Below are positions 29,761 through 31,513 of a stretch of DNA of 31,513 nucleotides, piece after piece; position 1 is the stretch's first letter, and every line of letters begins with the position of its first letter. The DNA is from Sulfuritalea sp. (GTDB lineage: Bacteria; Pseudomonadota; Gammaproteobacteria; Burkholderiales; Rhodocyclaceae), in the NCBI GenBank assembly GCA_023229545.1, contig JALNZB010000029.1:11448-42960 (forward strand), read 5' to 3'. Under the pieces are notes generated by a model. That model was not told the origin of the DNA. It saw only the letters and a program-made list of their open reading frames with translations, and searched no databases. A program made the translations under genes and the position numbers.

Positions 29761-30508
29761 TGACTTGAAGTTCGGCGGAAAGCACAGCGTGATCGGAAAT
29801 GGCCGACCACGGTCGCCCGGCATGAACCTGCGTCCTGACGACCTGCATGCCGCGCTGGTAAATACGGTCAAGGCGAAACATCGGCAGCGCGGCCGGATAA
29901 CTGCGCGACGGACGCTGGCCGGCGCCGGCAAAGACCTCGACCAGGCCGAGGCGCTCCGCCAGCAGATCGTCGGCGCGATTGCGCCAGTCGTTGAAGTCGC
30001 CCGCAATCAAGAGCGGCGCCGAGGCCGGCACCAGTTCTTCCAGCCGACTGGCCAGCGCATCCATCTGGCGCCGCCGCGAGCGCGCAAACAGCGACAGATG
30101 CACGCACACGCAATGCAGCGGCTGCGCCAGTTGCGGCAACCCGACGGCGCAGTGCAGCAGTCCGCGCTTCTCGAAACGCAACTGCGTCACGTCCTGGTTG
30201 TGTTCATGCAAAATGGGGAAGCGCGAGAGAATGGCGTTGCCGTGATGGCCGTGGTCATAGACCATGTTGCGGCCATAGGAGTGGTTGGCCCAGACATCCT
30301 CGGCGAGGAATTCGTGCTGCGGCGCCGACGGCCAATCGGGATGCCGCGCCGCGTGGCCGAGATGCAGCCCCTGCACTTCCTGCAAGAAGACAATGTCGGC
30401 TGACAACTCGCGCAAGCGATCGCGCAGCTCATGCACCATCATGCGGCGATTGAACTGCGAAAATCCCTTGTGGATATTCCAGGTGGCGACGGAGAGGGAT
30501 GGTGTCAT
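29744..30508 (-). CDS. Endonuclease/exonuclease/phosphatase family protein (YbhP-like)
   Basis: This 254-residue protein has the EEP fold. Motifs are VATWNIHKGF at the N-terminus, the metal-binding glutamate in IVFLQEVQG, H/N residues in the middle (CVHLSLFARSRRRQ), LIAGDFNDWRNRADD, and the terminal SDHAVLSAEL. It resembles YbhP, which lies beside clsB in enterobacteria; the substrate is not known, and a phosphodiesterase acting on lipid or nucleotide is possible. ATG 30508 (MTPSLSVATWN) was chosen because the earlier ATG 30535 overlaps the toxin gene. It is translationally coupled to clsB by GTGA. Confidence 0.85.
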   Translation of the reverse strand: MTPSLSVATWNIHKGFSQFNRRMMVHELRDRLRELSADIVFLQEVQGLHLGHAARHPDWPSAPQHEFLAEDVWANHSYGRNMVYDHGHHGNAILSRFPILHEHNQDVTQLRFEKRGLLHCAVGLPQLAQPLHCVCVHLSLFARSRRRQMDALASRLEELVPASAPLLIAGDFNDWRNRADDLLAERLGLVEVFAGAGQRPSRSYPAALPMFRLDRIYQRGMQVVRTQVHAGRPWSAISDHAVLSAELQVKIAVP

Positions 30509-30513
30509 GCTGA

Positions 30514-30801
30514 TCAGCTCATCCGCTTCGGCCACTGTCTTGCGGTATGGAAGACGCGCAGAACCTCCACGGTACCACCACGCACTCGATAGGGCAGGAT
30601 ATAAGAGAACCGCGTCACGACAAGTTCGCGAGTTCCGGAGATTCGGCCAGGCCGCCCCATGTTGGGGTGATCCGCGAGCATCGCCGCGCTGTCGCGCAGA
30701 TGCACCACAAACTCCGCCGCTGCACGGGGGCCGTCCCCGGCAATGTAAGCGGCTTCGTCGTCAAGGTTCTCCAGGGCGCGCCGCAGCCATTTAACCTGCA
30801 T
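30514..30801 (-). CDS. RelE/ParE-superfamily toxin
   Basis: This 95-residue basic protein has the RelE/ParE fold pattern: WLRRALENLDDEAAYIA, a central GRPGRISGTRELVVTRFSYILPYRV, and the C-terminal EVLRVFHTARQWP. Members poison either DNA gyrase (ParE) or translation (RelE), and the target cannot be decided here. Its ATG overlaps the end of the antitoxin gene by 11 bp and has GAGGAAG as a ribosome site, so translation follows the antitoxin. It ends five bases before the ybhP-like start, so readthrough into that operon is likely. Confidence 0.9.
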   Translation of the reverse strand: MQVKWLRRALENLDDEAAYIAGDGPRAAAEFVVHLRDSAAMLADHPNMGRPGRISGTRELVVTRFSYILPYRVRGGTVEVLRVFHTARQWPKRMS

Positions 30802-31027
30802 ACTTCCTCACAACGGCATTGACCTCGTCATCGGATGCGAAGTCGTTGGCGTCGGCCTCCTTGAGTGCCTGCTGTATTTCCCCGATCTGCCAAACCTCAA
30901 GCTCAAGATATTGACGTATTGCTTCCCCCGCCAGGTAGGACTTGGATCGGTGAGTGGCATCCGCCAGCTTGTCCAGTTGCTCCTTCACCGTTGCGGGAAC
31001 GCGCAAAGTCAGTGTTGTTGTCTCCAT
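30791..31027 (-). CDS. CopG/ParD-type ribbon-helix-helix antitoxin
   Basis: This 78-residue protein has an N-terminal ribbon-helix-helix DNA-binding domain (METTTLTLRVPATVKEQLDKLADATHRSKSYLAGEAIRQYLE). An acidic C-terminal tail (EIQQALKEADANDFASDDEVNAVV) is expected to wrap the toxin. ATG 31027 has AGAGG upstream and fits the family; an earlier ATG at 31066 adds 13 residues with no homology. As usual for this class it should repress its own operon. TATGAT on the minus strand (31062-31067) is a candidate -10, and a CTTGT/ACAAG inverted repeat lies between it and the start as a possible operator. Confidence 0.9.
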   Translation of the reverse strand: METTTLTLRVPATVKEQLDKLADATHRSKSYLAGEAIRQYLELEVWQIGEIQQALKEADANDFASDDEVNAVVRKYAG

Positions 31028-31066
31028 GATCGACCTCTTGTGTTGCGGTGTGTACAAGCGAATCAT

Positions 31067-31239
31067 AGCCTAAACACGGGGCAAGGACTGACGAGTGTCG
31101 GCGCACTTGCGCACTCCGCTTGCAGAAAACGGTCAGGGGAGAAAACTTGACGGCGCAGATTCAATGACTGGTTCCGAGAAATCACGGCAAACAAACCTGA
31201 AGATTGGAGGAGCGACCCGACTGGCCGTTTCTGACCTAT
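31067..31239. other. Gap between toxin-antitoxin promoter and insertion sequence
   Basis: No gene is recognised. A GAGTG/CACTC inverted repeat (31093-31097/31112-31116) is the only structure noted. Open frames here do not resemble proteins. Confidence 0.5.
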
Positions 31240-31513
31240 TCTGTTGAAAAAGTCGGTTTTAATTTTTGGCAGATGAGGTCGGCTGTGGAGAAACTGAAGT
31301 GCTGGCGAAGTTGATGGTGAGATTCTGAAGGCGACACGCCTCCAACCCGCTGTTATGCGGGAACCAGTTCTGGTTTTGGTGCTTTCGGCATCAACCACAT
31401 TGCCATTCTTCGTAAATTCTGCGCGGTAGCTGCAAGCAAGAACTCATCTTTCGCGCCACTGAAGCCACGCAATCGCAACTTGTCGAGTTTCAGGATGCGC
31501 TTGAGATGAGCGA
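31240..31513 (-). mobile_element. IS1182-like insertion sequence, 3' end only
   Basis: The transposase C-terminus (31353-31513) is followed by about 110 bp of non-coding end. A likely inverted terminus begins near 31240 with TTCTGTTGAAAAAGTCGG, resembling ends of this family. The rest lies beyond the window, so the inverted partner and any target duplication cannot be checked. Confidence 0.65.
31353..31513 (-). CDS. Transposase, IS1182-like family, C-terminal fragment (runs off window)
   Basis: The frame enters from the right edge and gives 53 codons ending at TAA. The readable part runs HLKRILKLDKLRLRG, then FSGAKDEFLLAATAQNLRRM and MPKAPKPELVPA. The LRLRG-GAKDEFLLAATAQNLR block is the conserved tail of DDE transposases of the IS1182 type. 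Because it is cut by the window end, intactness and family assignment are uncertain. A CCCGC/GCGGG hairpin spans the stop codon. Confidence 0.75.
   Translation of the reverse strand, partial: AHLKRILKLDKLRLRGFSGAKDEFLLAATAQNLRRMAMWLMPKAPKPELVPA

Noticed and set aside
31093..31116. GTCGGCGC-containing stretch before the IS
   Set aside because: It matches only eight bases of the repeat and diverges afterwards.
31063..31398. Minus-strand frame over the IS end and gap
   Set aside because: It lies in another frame than the transposase tail and has no recognisable features.
1..31513. CRISPR arrays, tRNA and rRNA genes
   Set aside because: No regularly spaced direct repeats, cloverleaf-like segments or rRNA motifs were seen on reading.

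Overview
The window looks like a chromosomal segment of a betaproteobacterium, probably Rhodocyclales or a close relative. This is inferred from gene content and order: fmdB-type gene/DUF502/aspS, argB-slmA, hemA-prfA-prmC, pilC-pilD, and ffh divergent from ypjD-corB, all with high GC. No 16S gene or other decisive marker is present. Nearly all genes are conserved housekeeping genes. Accessory material lies at the two edges and in the gaps between genes.

Layout. 1-379 has no gene and holds a strongly hairpinned interspersed element. ffh (minus) is divergent from ypjD-corB (Mg/CNNM family), followed by pilC and pilD. Next come a zinc-ribbon regulator, a DUF502 membrane protein and aspS. A secreted RNase Sa/barnase-like ribonuclease and a barstar inhibitor follow, coupled by a GTGA overlap, and then nudB. 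argB-slmA converge on hemB. Between hemB and engB lies a gap with a promoter, three stacked hairpins and tandem terminators, read here as a small RNA convergent to engB. A cytochrome c4 converges on a bacteriohemerythrin, which is followed by the minus-strand operon hemA-prfA-prmC. On the plus strand come thrH-purU-hisG, an Atm1-type ABC exporter, a glutamate/aspartate ABC importer (gltIJKL) and ppc. On the minus strand follow a ybhP-like/clsB pair, a ParD/RelE-type toxin-antitoxin pair, and the end of an IS1182-like element running off the window.

How the genes work together. hemA and hemB are early steps of tetrapyrrole synthesis. prfA and prmC are a release factor and its methylase. gltIJKL and ppc both bear on C4 dicarboxylate/amino-acid supply. 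ybhP-clsB acts in phospholipid synthesis. pilC-pilD belong to the type IV pilus.

The most unusual signal is a dispersed repeat of about 24 bp, core GTCGGCGCTGGCGGTACGGC with an invariant AGTCGGCGCT. It occurs eight times in both orientations, in gaps and inside genes (prmC, prfA, the ABC exporter). At one site it supplies both the stop codon of one gene and the start codon of the next. The second notable signal is the putative sRNA beside engB, which has CU-rich loops and sits where Spot 42/ErsA sit in gammaproteobacteria.
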